From Enterobacter_D sp963521185 (GTDB lineage Bacteria > Pseudomonadota > Gammaproteobacteria > Enterobacterales > Enterobacteriaceae): 64,000 bases of DNA. The stretch is from contig CAUQTV010000001.1 in NCBI GenBank assembly GCA_963521185.1, forward strand, positions 1-64,000, read 5' to 3'. The notes under the pieces were generated by a model. That model did not search any database. It was given only the letters and a program-made list of their open reading frames with translations, and had not been told where the DNA came from. Position numbers and translations under genes: made by a program. Numbering within the stretch: the stretch's first letter is position 1; each line of letters starts with the position of its first letter. Shown piece after piece: positions 52,948 through 61,371 of the stretch.

Positions 52948-53394
52948 CTACTGAGACAGCGGAATGATCGAGATGTGCCCGTTTTGTTCAAGAATGGCGA
53001 ATTTAATTTGTGACAGTTTATCAATGCCGTGATTATTTCTGGCAGAAACCATGATGTCATCGCAGGAGATATCGGCCTTGCGCATCTTATCTTCCAGCAG
53101 GCGGCCATTATCGACGAGGATCACCGGCGTGCCATCGATCGCCGCTTCGGCGGAGGGCAGGTATTTTTTCAGCAGGCCGAAGAGAATGTCGATCACCACC
53201 AGCGTGATGATCGTGATGGCGGCACCGGTCACTGAAAAGTCGTTGCCGAGCAGCGCCTGCTGCGTCGCTTCGCTGATGATAAGCAGCAGGATCAGATCAA
53301 ACGAAGTCATCTGCAACAGCGCCCGGCGTCCGGCAATTTTGAACACTACCATCAGGATCAGATAGATGGCGATCGCTCTGAAAACCATGTCCAT
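52948..53394 (-). CDS. DUF421 membrane protein (YetF/YcaP-like)
   Basis: 148 aa. Three TM segments (about 3-20, 28-45 and 55-75) followed by a cytoplasmic domain with SAEAAIDGTPVILVDNGRLLED, the DUF421 hallmark. Ends in ILEQNGHISIIPLSQ. Function unknown, related to Bacillus YetF proteins. Follows the 168-aa gene after 9 bp (AAGGGT... GGAG site) and is thus an operon partner. Confidence 0.88.
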   Translation of the reverse strand: MDMVFRAIAIYLILMVVFKIAGRRALLQMTSFDLILLLIISEATQQALLGNDFSVTGAAITIITLVVIDILFGLLKKYLPSAEAAIDGTPVILVDNGRLLEDKMRKADISCDDIMVSARNNHGIDKLSQIKFAILEQNGHISIIPLSQ

Positions 53395-53403
53395 AGTGTG
53401 CTC

Positions 53404-53910
53404 CTAAGGGTAAATAAACTGCCAAAACCGCAGGGCGGGTTGCTGATCCACCTGGACCCAGTTCTGCGCACGGCCCGCCGTTAACGGCAGTAAATTCAGC
53501 CATAAGGTGCGATCGGCTGGTATCGCGGTGCGTTTGTAGGTGATGAGCAGATTATCGCCCTCGGTGGACATGCTGTCGGGCTGGGGTTGCAGGGTTTCAA
53601 GCTGGAAGGTGCGCATAAAATCCCCGCCCAGCGTTAGGGTGATATCACCGCTGATGCTTTTGGGGATGACAATTTTCATCTCCGTGTCGCTCAGCTGGCG
53701 ACCAAAGCGCTCATAGCTTAGCGACAGGCTGCCCTGAGTTCGTTCAACGTGGCTAAAAACCCCGCGAGAAAACACGCCGCTGACGGCGGCAATCACAATC
53801 AGCAACAGTAGCAGCAGTCCGAACTGCCGCGCTCTGGCCTCAAAGGTTAACCAGAAATGACTCTCATTGACCGGCTTCTCGGCGCGGTCGGAAGGGGACG
53901 ATTTTTGCAT
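53404..53910 (-). CDS. Single-TM anchored protein, DUF421 partner
   Basis: 168 aa from MQKSSPSDRAEKPVN behind GGAGAGGTC; the upstream start adds 11 unlikely residues. One TM segment (about 32-52, FGLLLLLLIVIAAVSGVFS), then a beta-rich extracytoplasmic domain (SLSLSYERFGRQLSDTEMKI ... WLNLLPLTAGR). No known family. Gene pairs of a DUF421 protein and this type of anchored protein suggest a two-component membrane complex. Function unknown. Confidence 0.78.
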   Translation of the reverse strand: MQKSSPSDRAEKPVNESHFWLTFEARARQFGLLLLLLIVIAAVSGVFSRGVFSHVERTQGSLSLSYERFGRQLSDTEMKIVIPKSISGDITLTLGGDFMRTFQLETLQPQPDSMSTEGDNLLITYKRTAIPADRTLWLNLLPLTAGRAQNWVQVDQQPALRFWQFIYP

Positions 53911-54152
53911 GACCTCTCCAGTCAGTGAACGACGCCCGACCACTTCGTCAGGTTATGTAAATCCTGATGTGAGTATAGGCGAGCAATTTCCGTCACTGCG
54001 CTGAAAGACGAAACGGCGGCTATTATTCGTGGAAATTGCCGGTGGGTTGTCTGTCATTTTCACAGGCATGGTATAAGATACAGCTATATTATCGATGGTC
54101 GGGTCGCGAAAGTTGAAGTCCGGCAACGCGCGTACGCCATGGAGGGAGTCTC

Positions 54153-55379
54153 ATGTATTCATTTATTGCAAGGCAGCCCGTTTTCGACAAAAGCATGTCT
54201 ACGGTCGCCTATGAGCTGCTCTTCCGCGACGGGATGACTAATCGCTTCCCGGATGTGTCATCAGAGTATGCAACCAAACAGATCATCTCCGATCTGTTTC
54301 TCTCAACGTCTCTACCGAAGCTGGTGGGCAACAACAGCTGCTACATCAACTTCCCGCCGGAGATGATCGTGCAGGGCTATGCGGACACGCTGCCCCATGA
54401 CAAAGTGGTGATCGAGATCCTCGAAACCGCCAAACCCAACGACGAGCTTTACGACGCCGTCCGCCGTCTGCACGGATGGGGCTTTAAAATTGCGCTGGAC
54501 GATTTCACCCTTGAGAACGGCTGGGAACGTTTTATGCCGTTTATCAGCATCGTTAAATTTGATATTCGCGCGTACTCCTTCGAAGAGATCACGCAGTATA
54601 TTCAGCAGCAGAAGAAATATTTGGGCAAAGTGAAATTGCTGGCTGAAAAGGTCGAAACCGCCGAAGAGTTCGAACGCTACAAAGCATTCGGTTTTGATCT
54701 CTACCAGGGTTATTTCTACAGCAAGCCTGAGATCATTAAAAATAAGCGGCTCTCGCCCAGCAAAGTGTTACAGTTTCAGCTTATTCAGGAAGTGAACGCG
54801 CCCAATCCCGATATGTTTAAGATCGAGAATTACCTCAAACGCGACCTCACGCTGTCCTACACCTTAATGCGCTATACCAAAAATGTTCTGTTTAAAAACA
54901 GAGGCATAGTGCAGGCAAAAAATACCACCCTACGCGACACCCTGCTTTATCTTGGCATCAATGAGGTGCGGCGCTTCGTCTCGATTTCCTGCCTGACCAA
55001 TATGGCGGATGTGACCACCGACGAGCTGTATCATATGAGCCTGGTGCGGGGAATGTTTTGCGAGCATATGGCCAGGGCGACCGGCAATGACCACCTGGCC
55101 AGCGACGCCTTTTTCTGCGGACTGTTTTCGCTGCTTGATACGATTCTCGGCATTTCCCTTGAGGATTTGTTTAAGCAGATATCCCTGTCCGAAAACGTGA
55201 TGAATGCGCTGACTAAAAACGACAGCGTGCTTTATCAGTTCCTGTATCTGGCGAAACGCTACGAAGTGCAGGACTGGGAAAACGCCGAGCGCGTGCTGAC
55301 CTCGTTCAGACTCGACCAGGCGAGCGTGATTATTGCGATGAATCGCGCCACGGCGTGGGCGGATATGATCACCGCCTAA
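54153..55379 (+). CDS. EAL-HDOD domain protein (putative c-di-GMP phosphodiesterase)
   Basis: 408 aa behind GGAGGGAG. The N-terminal EAL domain (1-195) keeps ExLxR (E21, R25), N66, E88, DD 116-117, K135, E165/E168 and Q185. Loop 6 reads DDFTLEN instead of DDFGTG, so activity is uncertain. The C-terminal HDOD domain (about 200-390) is a degenerate HD fold used for signalling. This YuxH/CdgJ architecture is linked to motility in Vibrio. Not in K-12 at this site. Convergent with sanA, 6 bp apart. Confidence 0.9.
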   Translation: MYSFIARQPVFDKSMSTVAYELLFRDGMTNRFPDVSSEYATKQIISDLFLSTSLPKLVGNNSCYINFPPEMIVQGYADTLPHDKVVIEILETAKPNDELYDAVRRLHGWGFKIALDDFTLENGWERFMPFISIVKFDIRAYSFEEITQYIQQQKKYLGKVKLLAEKVETAEEFERYKAFGFDLYQGYFYSKPEIIKNKRLSPSKVLQFQLIQEVNAPNPDMFKIENYLKRDLTLSYTLMRYTKNVLFKNRGIVQAKNTTLRDTLLYLGINEVRRFVSISCLTNMADVTTDELYHMSLVRGMFCEHMARATGNDHLASDAFFCGLFSLLDTILGISLEDLFKQISLSENVMNALTKNDSVLYQFLYLAKRYEVQDWENAERVLTSFRLDQASVIIAMNRATAWADMITA

Positions 55380-55385
55380 GGACGT

Positions 55386-56120
55386 TCAGCGTGCGGCGTC
55401 CGCCGGTTTGCCTCTTCCCTGTAGCTCCAGCAGCTGTTCCGGCGTCACCGCCGGATAACCCTGCGCGTCGTCAGGCACCGCGTTCATGGCCGGGATCGGC
55501 ACCAGCGGCCCGAGGAAGCGCGGTTCACGCTTGAAGAAATAGAGGTCCGCCAGCGCCCCCAGGCGAGCGCCAAATTCGCGTACGCGCACGGTCAGCATAT
55601 TCTTCGGTGAGGGAACGGCGTAGCACTGCGCCTGGATCCCCATATGCAGCGCGATAAACAGCGCACGCTCGCAGTGGAAGCGCTGGGTGATAATAATAAA
55701 ATCGTTGGTATCAAAAACCTTCCGCGTGCGCACAATGGAATCCAGCGTGCGAAAGCCTGCATAGTCCAGCACGATATCCTGCGGATCAACGCCACCGGCA
55801 ATCAAATCCTTACGCATCGTCACCGGCTCGTTGTAGCTCTGCAACGCGTTATCGCCGCTCAGCAACAGGTAGTTCACTTTGCCGCTGTTATAGGCGTTAA
55901 GCGCACCCTGAATACGGTAGCGGTAATACTGATTGATGACGCCGGTGCGGTAATATTTGGCGGTGCCGAGCACCACGCCGACCTGGCGGTAGGGGAGATC
56001 CTGCAAATCGTCGTAGATATAGGGGGCGGTTTTCCAGCTCATCCAGCGATCCAGCCCAAGCGCCGTTAACAGCAGTAAGCCGATGATGACTAACAGGCTG
56101 TAGGACAAACGCTTCAACAT
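55386..56120 (-). CDS. sanA: Vancomycin-tolerance envelope protein SanA (DUF218)
   Basis: 244 aa (E. coli 239). N-terminal TM (about 8-25), then a periplasmic DUF218/YdcF-like domain: VGVVLGTAKYYR, LLLSGDNALQSYNEP, GVDPQDIVLDYAGFRTLDS, ITQRFHCERAL. It affects outer-membrane/peptidoglycan integrity at high temperature and vancomycin permeability in E. coli. Same strand as cdd upstream, gap 127 bp. Confidence 0.93.
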   Translation of the reverse strand: MLKRLSYSLLVIIGLLLLTALGLDRWMSWKTAPYIYDDLQDLPYRQVGVVLGTAKYYRTGVINQYYRYRIQGALNAYNSGKVNYLLLSGDNALQSYNEPVTMRKDLIAGGVDPQDIVLDYAGFRTLDSIVRTRKVFDTNDFIIITQRFHCERALFIALHMGIQAQCYAVPSPKNMLTVRVREFGARLGALADLYFFKREPRFLGPLVPIPAMNAVPDDAQGYPAVTPEQLLELQGRGKPADAAR

Positions 56121-56214
56121 GCAGATAACTCAGACAAAGGAAGAAATTTCACTCAGGCTACTTTACGCGCCGACTTTGCGCAAGAAACGACGGTTCGATT
56201 GCGGGGAAATTCAC

Positions 56215-56240
56215 CACTGCGGGCATGCTCACCCGCAGTG
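56215..56240 (-). terminator. Hairpin at the cdd 3' end
   Basis: Perfect 9-bp stem CACTGCGGG / CCCGCAGTG with an 8-nt loop, 7 bp after the cdd stop. The tract after it is TGAATTTCCCC, so the U-tract is weak. Confidence 0.55.
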
Positions 56241-56247
56241 AATTCGG

Positions 56248-57132
56248 TTATGCCAGCGCAACGCGCACGATGTTCTGGCAGCCCAGCGCGTTCAGCGTGG
56301 CGGTGGTCGCATCCTGCTGCGTCAGCGGCGCATCGGGTTTTTCGGCGAGCACGGCACGCACGATATCCCCATAGTCGTAACCATTGAGGCTCAGCAGATT
56401 CAGCGCGCCCTGCAACGGCGGCAGCGACGGGTTAAACGCGGCGTTTTCAGCGTAGCGTCCGGCAAAAATACGGCCATCAGCGCACTGAAGTGCCACGCCC
56501 GCAGGCGCATTGCTGTAAGGCGCATGGCTTTTATTGGCCGCAGAGATCGCCGCCTGGGTCAGGGCATCGCCGGTTAAGGTAAAACCGTGATTCTCCTCGT
56601 CCATCAGCAGGGTTTTGATCTCCAGATCTTTCGGGCCGAAGGCATCCGGTAAATAGTCGCCCAGCGTGTGCGGTGTGCGGCCCGGCAGGTTAATGCGCAG
56701 ACTCAGCCCGCTGTTCAGCTCGTTCATAAACTGGCGGCAGTGCCCGCAGGGGGTGTAGTTCACCGTGACGGAGGCGAGGGCGGTTTCACCCATCAGCCAG
56801 GCGTGCGTGACGGCGCTCTGCTCGGCGTGCACGGTTTGCTGCATGGTTGCGCCGAGAAACTCCATATTGCCGCCGAAATACCATGTACCGCTGACGCCGC
56901 GTGCGATGGCACCGACGTTAAAGTGCGACAGGTCGGCGCGGGCGCACGACGCGGCGATGGGCAGCAGAGCGAATGCCAGTGCGTCGTCGTCCAGCCCCGT
57001 GGCCTTTTTCAGCGACGCGACCTGCTCTGCGCTAAACAGCGCGGGAAAATGCGCATCCGCCAGAAGGGGCGCGAGCGCTGACTGTAAATCTTCCGCGAGG
57101 TTAGCAAAAGCAGCGTGAAAACGTGAATGCAT
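56248..57132 (-). CDS. cdd: Cytidine deaminase
   Basis: 294 aa as in E. coli, with the duplicated-domain homodimer form. Zinc site HAE (His102, Glu104) and Cys129/Cys132 (PCGHC). The second, non-catalytic half runs from about 190. It converts cytidine/deoxycytidine to uridine/deoxyuridine for nucleoside salvage. A perfect CRP site lies 60-75 bp upstream; in E. coli it is controlled by CRP and CytR. Confidence 0.97.
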   Translation of the reverse strand: MHSRFHAAFANLAEDLQSALAPLLADAHFPALFSAEQVASLKKATGLDDDALAFALLPIAASCARADLSHFNVGAIARGVSGTWYFGGNMEFLGATMQQTVHAEQSAVTHAWLMGETALASVTVNYTPCGHCRQFMNELNSGLSLRINLPGRTPHTLGDYLPDAFGPKDLEIKTLLMDEENHGFTLTGDALTQAAISAANKSHAPYSNAPAGVALQCADGRIFAGRYAENAAFNPSLPPLQGALNLLSLNGYDYGDIVRAVLAEKPDAPLTQQDATTATLNALGCQNIVRVALA

Positions 57133-57191
57133 GGCATTGCCTCATAACAGTGTGATGGAATCGTAGTTTACGGGCCGGTTGGCCCTTTATA

Positions 57192-57207
57192 TGTGATTCA
57201 CTTCACA
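57192..57207. promoter_or_regulatory. CRP site of cdd
   Basis: TGTGATTCACTTCACA, a perfect TGTGA-N6-TCACA match, about 60 bp upstream of the cdd ATG. Confidence 0.9.
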
Positions 57208-57261
57208 CTGTATATGCAACTTATGAAATTCAAATGAAAAATGCGCGACGCATCGCAAATT

Positions 57262-57957
57262 TTAGCCCACCAGCGCCAGGATCAGCGGGAATAAAAACGG
57301 AGCGATAAGTGAGGTCATGATCCCGCAAATCACCAGCGCCAGCGAACTGAACGCGCCTTCCTGATAATCCAGCTCCGCACAGCGCGCCGTACCGAGGGCA
57401 TGGGAGGCGGTGCCCATCGCCAGCCCGCGCGCGGCTTTGGTGCGGATCCCCATGAGATTCAGCAGCGTATGGCCGAACACCGCCCCCAGCACGCCAACAA
57501 AGATCACGCACATGGCGCTGATCGCTGGAATACCGCCAATGCTGCCGCCCACCGCCATAGCGATTGGCGTGGTCACGGATTTTGGCAGCACCGAGGCGGC
57601 GATCTCAGGGGTGGCCCCCATCAGCAGCGCAATGGTGGTGCCGGTTACCATCGCCACCACGCTGCCAACAAAGCAGATGGTGATGATGGATTTCCAGCGC
57701 GCACGGATCTGATGCAGCTGCTCATAGAGCGGATAGGCCAGCGCAACCACCGCCGGCTGGAGTAAATCATTGAGGATTTTGCTGCCCTGGAAATAGCGAT
57801 CGTAAGGAATGCCGGTCACCAGCAGGAACGGAATGATCACCACCATCGCCACCAGCAGCGGGTTAAGCAGCGGAATTTTAACGCGTGCGGCCAGCTTGCG
57901 CGCGGCGAAAAAGACCGCCAGCGTCAGCGGCAGAGACCACCAGATGGACGCCATCAT
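57262..57957 (-). CDS. yohK: LrgB/CidB family membrane protein YohK
   Basis: 231 aa as in E. coli. About seven TM segments of the LrgB/CidB family, with GGIPAISAMCVIFVG and MGTASHALGTARC. These act with LrgA/CidA-type partners in pyruvate/glycolate export or murein hydrolase control. It overlaps the yohJ stop by 4 bp (ATGA), so it is co-translated. Confidence 0.95.
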   Translation of the reverse strand: MMASIWWSLPLTLAVFFAARKLAARVKIPLLNPLLVAMVVIIPFLLVTGIPYDRYFQGSKILNDLLQPAVVALAYPLYEQLHQIRARWKSIITICFVGSVVAMVTGTTIALLMGATPEIAASVLPKSVTTPIAMAVGGSIGGIPAISAMCVIFVGVLGAVFGHTLLNLMGIRTKAARGLAMGTASHALGTARCAELDYQEGAFSSLALVICGIMTSLIAPFLFPLILALVG

Positions 57958-58352
57958 TGTTTCGACCCTTCTTCACCCACCACGCTACGTTCGCCGTGTA
58001 CGATGTGCGAACTCCAGCTCACCACCAGAAACACCACCAGCGTACTGACCGCGCACGACACCACCACCGGGCCGAACTGCGCAATGAGCACATCGTAATA
58101 CTGCATCACGCCGACGCCGATAGGCACAAACAGCAGCGCCATATAGCGGATCAGCAGGTAGCAGCCGGGGTTGACCCATTTTGCGGGCAGGATTTGCAGC
58201 GCCAGCAGCACGAACATAACCAGCATGCCAATAATGCTGCCCGGAATGGCGATCGGCAGCAGCGAAGCGATAAAGATCCCGGCGTACAGACAGGCGTAAA
58301 TCAGCACGAAGGCGCGCAGATAGTGCCAGACAACAGTCAGTGATTTCTTCAT
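57954..58352 (-). CDS. yohJ: LrgA/CidA family membrane protein YohJ
   Basis: 132 aa from MKKSLTVVWHYLRAF behind AAGGTC, the E. coli length; the frame begins 12 codons earlier without similarity. Four TM segments, holin-like LrgA/CidA family, with IPGSIIGMLVMFVLLALQILPA. Pairs with YohK. A near-consensus CRP site lies about 50-65 bp upstream. Confidence 0.95.
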   Translation of the reverse strand: MKKSLTVVWHYLRAFVLIYACLYAGIFIASLLPIAIPGSIIGMLVMFVLLALQILPAKWVNPGCYLLIRYMALLFVPIGVGVMQYYDVLIAQFGPVVVSCAVSTLVVFLVVSWSSHIVHGERSVVGEEGSKQ

Positions 58353-58401
58353 GGGAATGACCTTTGATGAACCGCATTCATCATACAATTAAACGGTGTA
58401 A

Positions 58402-58417
58402 TGTGCTACCGATCACA
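58402..58417. promoter_or_regulatory. Candidate CRP site of yohJK
   Basis: TGTGCTACCGATCACA: TGTGC-N6-TCACA, one mismatch to consensus. On the yohJ side of the divergent yohJ/dusC region. Confidence 0.65.
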
Positions 58418-58569
58418 CTATGAATTATGAGCATACCAAATATTCCAGACGGGAACGTTATGCATTCCCACAAGATTAGCGGCAAACCTTGCGCGTGGAG
58501 GCCTTAAGCCACTTTCATCGCCGTGCGAGAGACGCTACCATACGCGCCTCTTTCTGACCGGGTTTCTCT

Positions 58570-59508
58570 ATGCGTGTATTACTGGCACCGATGGAAGGTG
58601 TGCTCGATTCGCTGGTGCGCGAGCTGCTGACCGGGGTTAACGACTATGACCATTGCATCACCGAATTTCTGCGGGTGGTCGATCAGCTGTTGCCGGTAAA
58701 ATCCTTCTACAAAATTTGCCCGGAATTACAGCACCAGAGCCGCACGCCCAGCGGTACGCCGGTGCGCGTGCAGCTACTGGGGCAGTATCCGCAGTGGCTG
58801 GCGGAAAACGCCGCCCGCGCGGTTGATTTAGGCTCCTGGGGGGTGGATCTCAACTGCGGCTGCCCGTCAAAGCTGGTTAACGGCAGCGGCGGCGGTGCCA
58901 CGCTGCTAAAAGATCCCGAGCTGATTTATCGCGGCGCAAAGGCCATGCGCGACGCCGTGCCTGCGCATCTGCCGGTGACGGTGAAAGTCCGCCTTGGCTG
59001 GGATTCGGGAGCGCGGCAGTTTGAAATCGCCGACGCCGTAGAGCAGGCGGGCGCGAGCGAGCTGGTCGTGCATGGCCGGACCAAAGAAGATGGCTACAAA
59101 GCCGAGCGGATAAACTGGCAGGCGATTGGTGAGATCCGTCAGCGCCTGCGCATTCCAGTGGTCGCGAATGGTGAGATCTGGGACTGGCAAAGCGCTCAGG
59201 ACTGCCTGGCGGTGACCGGCTGCGATGCGGTCATGATTGGCCGTGGCGCGCTCAACGTGCCGAATCTGAGTCGGGTGGTGAAGTTCAATGCGCCGCGGAT
59301 GCCGTGGCCTGAGGTGGTGCAGCTACTGCGGCGTTACAGCCAGCTGGAAAAGCAGGGCGATACCGGCCTCTATCATGTTGCCCGCATCAAACAGTGGTTG
59401 GGATATTTGCGTAAAGAGTATGTGGAAGCCACCGCGCTGTTTGAGCAGGTGCGCACGCTCAAAGACTCGGCGTCCATTGCCCGCGCTATCGAATCGGTGG
59501 CGCAATAA
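58570..59508 (+). CDS. dusC: tRNA-dihydrouridine(16) synthase DusC
   Basis: 312 aa (E. coli 315). FMN-dependent TIM barrel: MRVLLAPMEGVLDSL start, catalytic Cys in NCGCPSKLVNGSGGG, MIGRGALNVP phosphate-binding site and the C-terminal helical RNA-binding domain. It reduces U16 in the D-loop of tRNA. Divergent from yohJ, convergent with yohP. Confidence 0.96.
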   Translation: MRVLLAPMEGVLDSLVRELLTGVNDYDHCITEFLRVVDQLLPVKSFYKICPELQHQSRTPSGTPVRVQLLGQYPQWLAENAARAVDLGSWGVDLNCGCPSKLVNGSGGGATLLKDPELIYRGAKAMRDAVPAHLPVTVKVRLGWDSGARQFEIADAVEQAGASELVVHGRTKEDGYKAERINWQAIGEIRQRLRIPVVANGEIWDWQSAQDCLAVTGCDAVMIGRGALNVPNLSRVVKFNAPRMPWPEVVQLLRRYSQLEKQGDTGLYHVARIKQWLGYLRKEYVEATALFEQVRTLKDSASIARAIESVAQ

Positions 59509-59513
59509 AAGCA

Positions 59514-59533
59514 TTGCCCCCAAAAGGGGGCAA
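59514..59533. terminator. Hairpin between dusC and yohP
   Basis: Perfect 8-bp stem TTGCCCCC / GGGGGCAA with an AAAA loop lies between the two convergent stops. It is followed by AATGCTTTTATT on the minus strand. Confidence 0.65.
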
Positions 59534-59536
59534 CCG

Positions 59537-59620
59537 TCAGAAGATCATTTTAAACACGCCCGTTACCACCAACAGCCCAATCAGAAAAATAATCAAAACT
59601 GCCCATAATAATATTTTCAT
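59537..59620 (-). CDS. yohP: Small membrane protein YohP, 27 aa
   Basis: The 27-codon frame MKILLWAVLIIFLIGLLVV... ends ...VFKMIF and stops with TGA at 59537-59539. The ribosome site AAGGACAAGG precedes the ATG. It is almost one hydrophobic helix and matches E. coli YohP in length, sequence and position beside dusC. E. coli YohP is a membrane-inserted stress-linked microprotein whose mRNA localises to the membrane. Its small size makes it easily missed by gene finders. Confidence 0.92.
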   Translation of the reverse strand: MKILLWAVLIIFLIGLLVVTGVFKMIF

Positions 59621-59884
59621 TACCTTGTCCTTTTAGTGATGTCTCTTTGTTACCCGTTAGAAAGTTTAGGCAATAACTGGAAAGGCTGCCTCCTCGCTGC
59701 GTCATTTTGTAAATCATCGCCCTGATTCATAATTACCATGAATGCATTTATCTTAATGATTTATATGGTGAATATTTTTCAAGGTGTTGCATTTGATAAC
59801 AAGCTGTGGATTGACACGCATTACGTAAAAACCGTCTGACAATGAGCATAGGCTAGCCTCCCTTTTTACTGTCAGAACGCTTTC

Positions 59885-61330
59885 ATGAACCGTCATTTAT
59901 GGCTTGCCCCCCTGTTTATTTGCCTGAGCGCCTGCGCGCCCGCGCACAACACCGCCCCCGCGTTACCGCAAACCATCCCCGCCAGCACGGTGGCGGATAC
60001 CCTGCCAGCGGCATTGAAAGGGGGCTGGCCGGAAAGCGAGTGGTGGCGGGATTACCACGATCCCCAGCTCACGGCGTTAATTGACCGCGCACTGCGCGAT
60101 GCACCGGAGATGCAGATTGCCCGCGAGCGCATCACGCTGGCTGAGGCACAGGCCGCACTGGCGGTGGCGGGAGACGGTCCCTCACTGAATTTGTCGGGCG
60201 ACGTGGAGCGGCAAAAAATGTCCGCCGAAGGCTTAATGGGGCCGTTCGCCTATACCGATCCGGCGGCGGGCACCACCGGGCCGTGGTACACCAACGGCAC
60301 CTTTGGCCTGACCGCCACCTGGCAACCGGATCTCTGGGGCAAGCACCGTGCACTGATCGACGCACAGATTGGCGGCGTAAAAGCGCACATTGCTGAGCGA
60401 GAACAGACGCGTCAGCTGCTGGCCAGCAGCGTGGCCCGGCTTTACTGGGCGTGGCAAACGCAGGCGGCGCAAGAGCAGGTGTTGAAGAGGATCACCCACG
60501 AGCAGGAGAACATCATCACCGCTGACCGGGCCTTGTACGAGCACGGGATCACCTCGTCGGTGGAAGGGGTTGAGACAGATATCGACGAGAGCAAAACCCG
60601 GCAGAAATTCAGCGACGCCAGCAACAAAATGCGCGTAATCGAGGCGCGACTGAGGGCGCTGACCAACACCACTGCCCCGCTGGATCTGAAAGCGCATGCG
60701 CTGCCAGCGGTGAAGGCGCAGCTACCCGCCCGCCTGGGCTATGAGCTACTGGCCCGTCGTGCCGATTTACAGGCCGCCCACTGGTATATTGAATCGTCCC
60801 TCAGCGAGGTGGTGGCGGCAAAAGCGGCCTATTATCCCGACATCAATCTGCTGGGCTTTTTACAGCAGGACGCGCTGCACTTAAGCGATCTGTTTCGTCA
60901 CTCCGCACAGCAAATGGGCGTGAGTGCCGGGCTGACGCTGCCGATTTTTGACAGCGGTCGTCTGGATGCCCGCCTCGACATTGCCCAGGCGCAAAGCAAC
61001 CTCTCTGTCGCCCGCTATAACAAAGCGGTGGTTGAGGCGGTGAATCAGGTAGCGCAGGCGGCAAGCCAGGTGCAACTGCTCACGGAGAAAAACCAGCATC
61101 AGGCGCAGATTTCCCATGACGCCGCGCGGGTGGTGTCGCTGGCGCAGGCACGCTTTGACGTGGGGATCATCGCCGGTTCACGCTTAAGCCAGGCGCGTTT
61201 ACCGGCGCTGGAAGAAGAACTTAACGGGCTGACGCTACAGGGGCAATGGCTGGATGCCACGCTGCAACTGACCTCGGCCCTTGGCGGCGGCTTTAAGACA
61301 ATGCCGGAAGCACTCCCGACTGCCGGGTGA
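59885..61330 (+). CDS. mdtQ: Outer-membrane efflux factor MdtQ (YohG), lipoprotein
   Basis: 481 aa. Lipobox LFICLSAC with Cys17, then two OEP domains of the TolC/NodT family (about 60-265 and 290-475). Coiled-coil helices are seen in AREQTRQL-type stretches, ending GGGFKTMPEALPTAG. It forms the outer-membrane channel of a tripartite efflux pump, but no membrane-fusion or RND gene is adjacent. In K-12 the orthologue is commonly listed as a pseudogene; here the frame is intact. Confidence 0.9.
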   Translation: MNRHLWLAPLFICLSACAPAHNTAPALPQTIPASTVADTLPAALKGGWPESEWWRDYHDPQLTALIDRALRDAPEMQIARERITLAEAQAALAVAGDGPSLNLSGDVERQKMSAEGLMGPFAYTDPAAGTTGPWYTNGTFGLTATWQPDLWGKHRALIDAQIGGVKAHIAEREQTRQLLASSVARLYWAWQTQAAQEQVLKRITHEQENIITADRALYEHGITSSVEGVETDIDESKTRQKFSDASNKMRVIEARLRALTNTTAPLDLKAHALPAVKAQLPARLGYELLARRADLQAAHWYIESSLSEVVAAKAAYYPDINLLGFLQQDALHLSDLFRHSAQQMGVSAGLTLPIFDSGRLDARLDIAQAQSNLSVARYNKAVVEAVNQVAQAASQVQLLTEKNQHQAQISHDAARVVSLAQARFDVGIIAGSRLSQARLPALEEELNGLTLQGQWLDATLQLTSALGGGFKTMPEALPTAG

Positions 61331-61371
61331 TTTTCTATACTCTGAACTTAACCCGTTCCCCGGAGGTTCAG

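Noticed and set aside
57954..58352. YohJ as a phage holin
   Set aside because: It is the conserved LrgA/CidA-family gene paired with yohK, as in E. coli, not a lysis gene.
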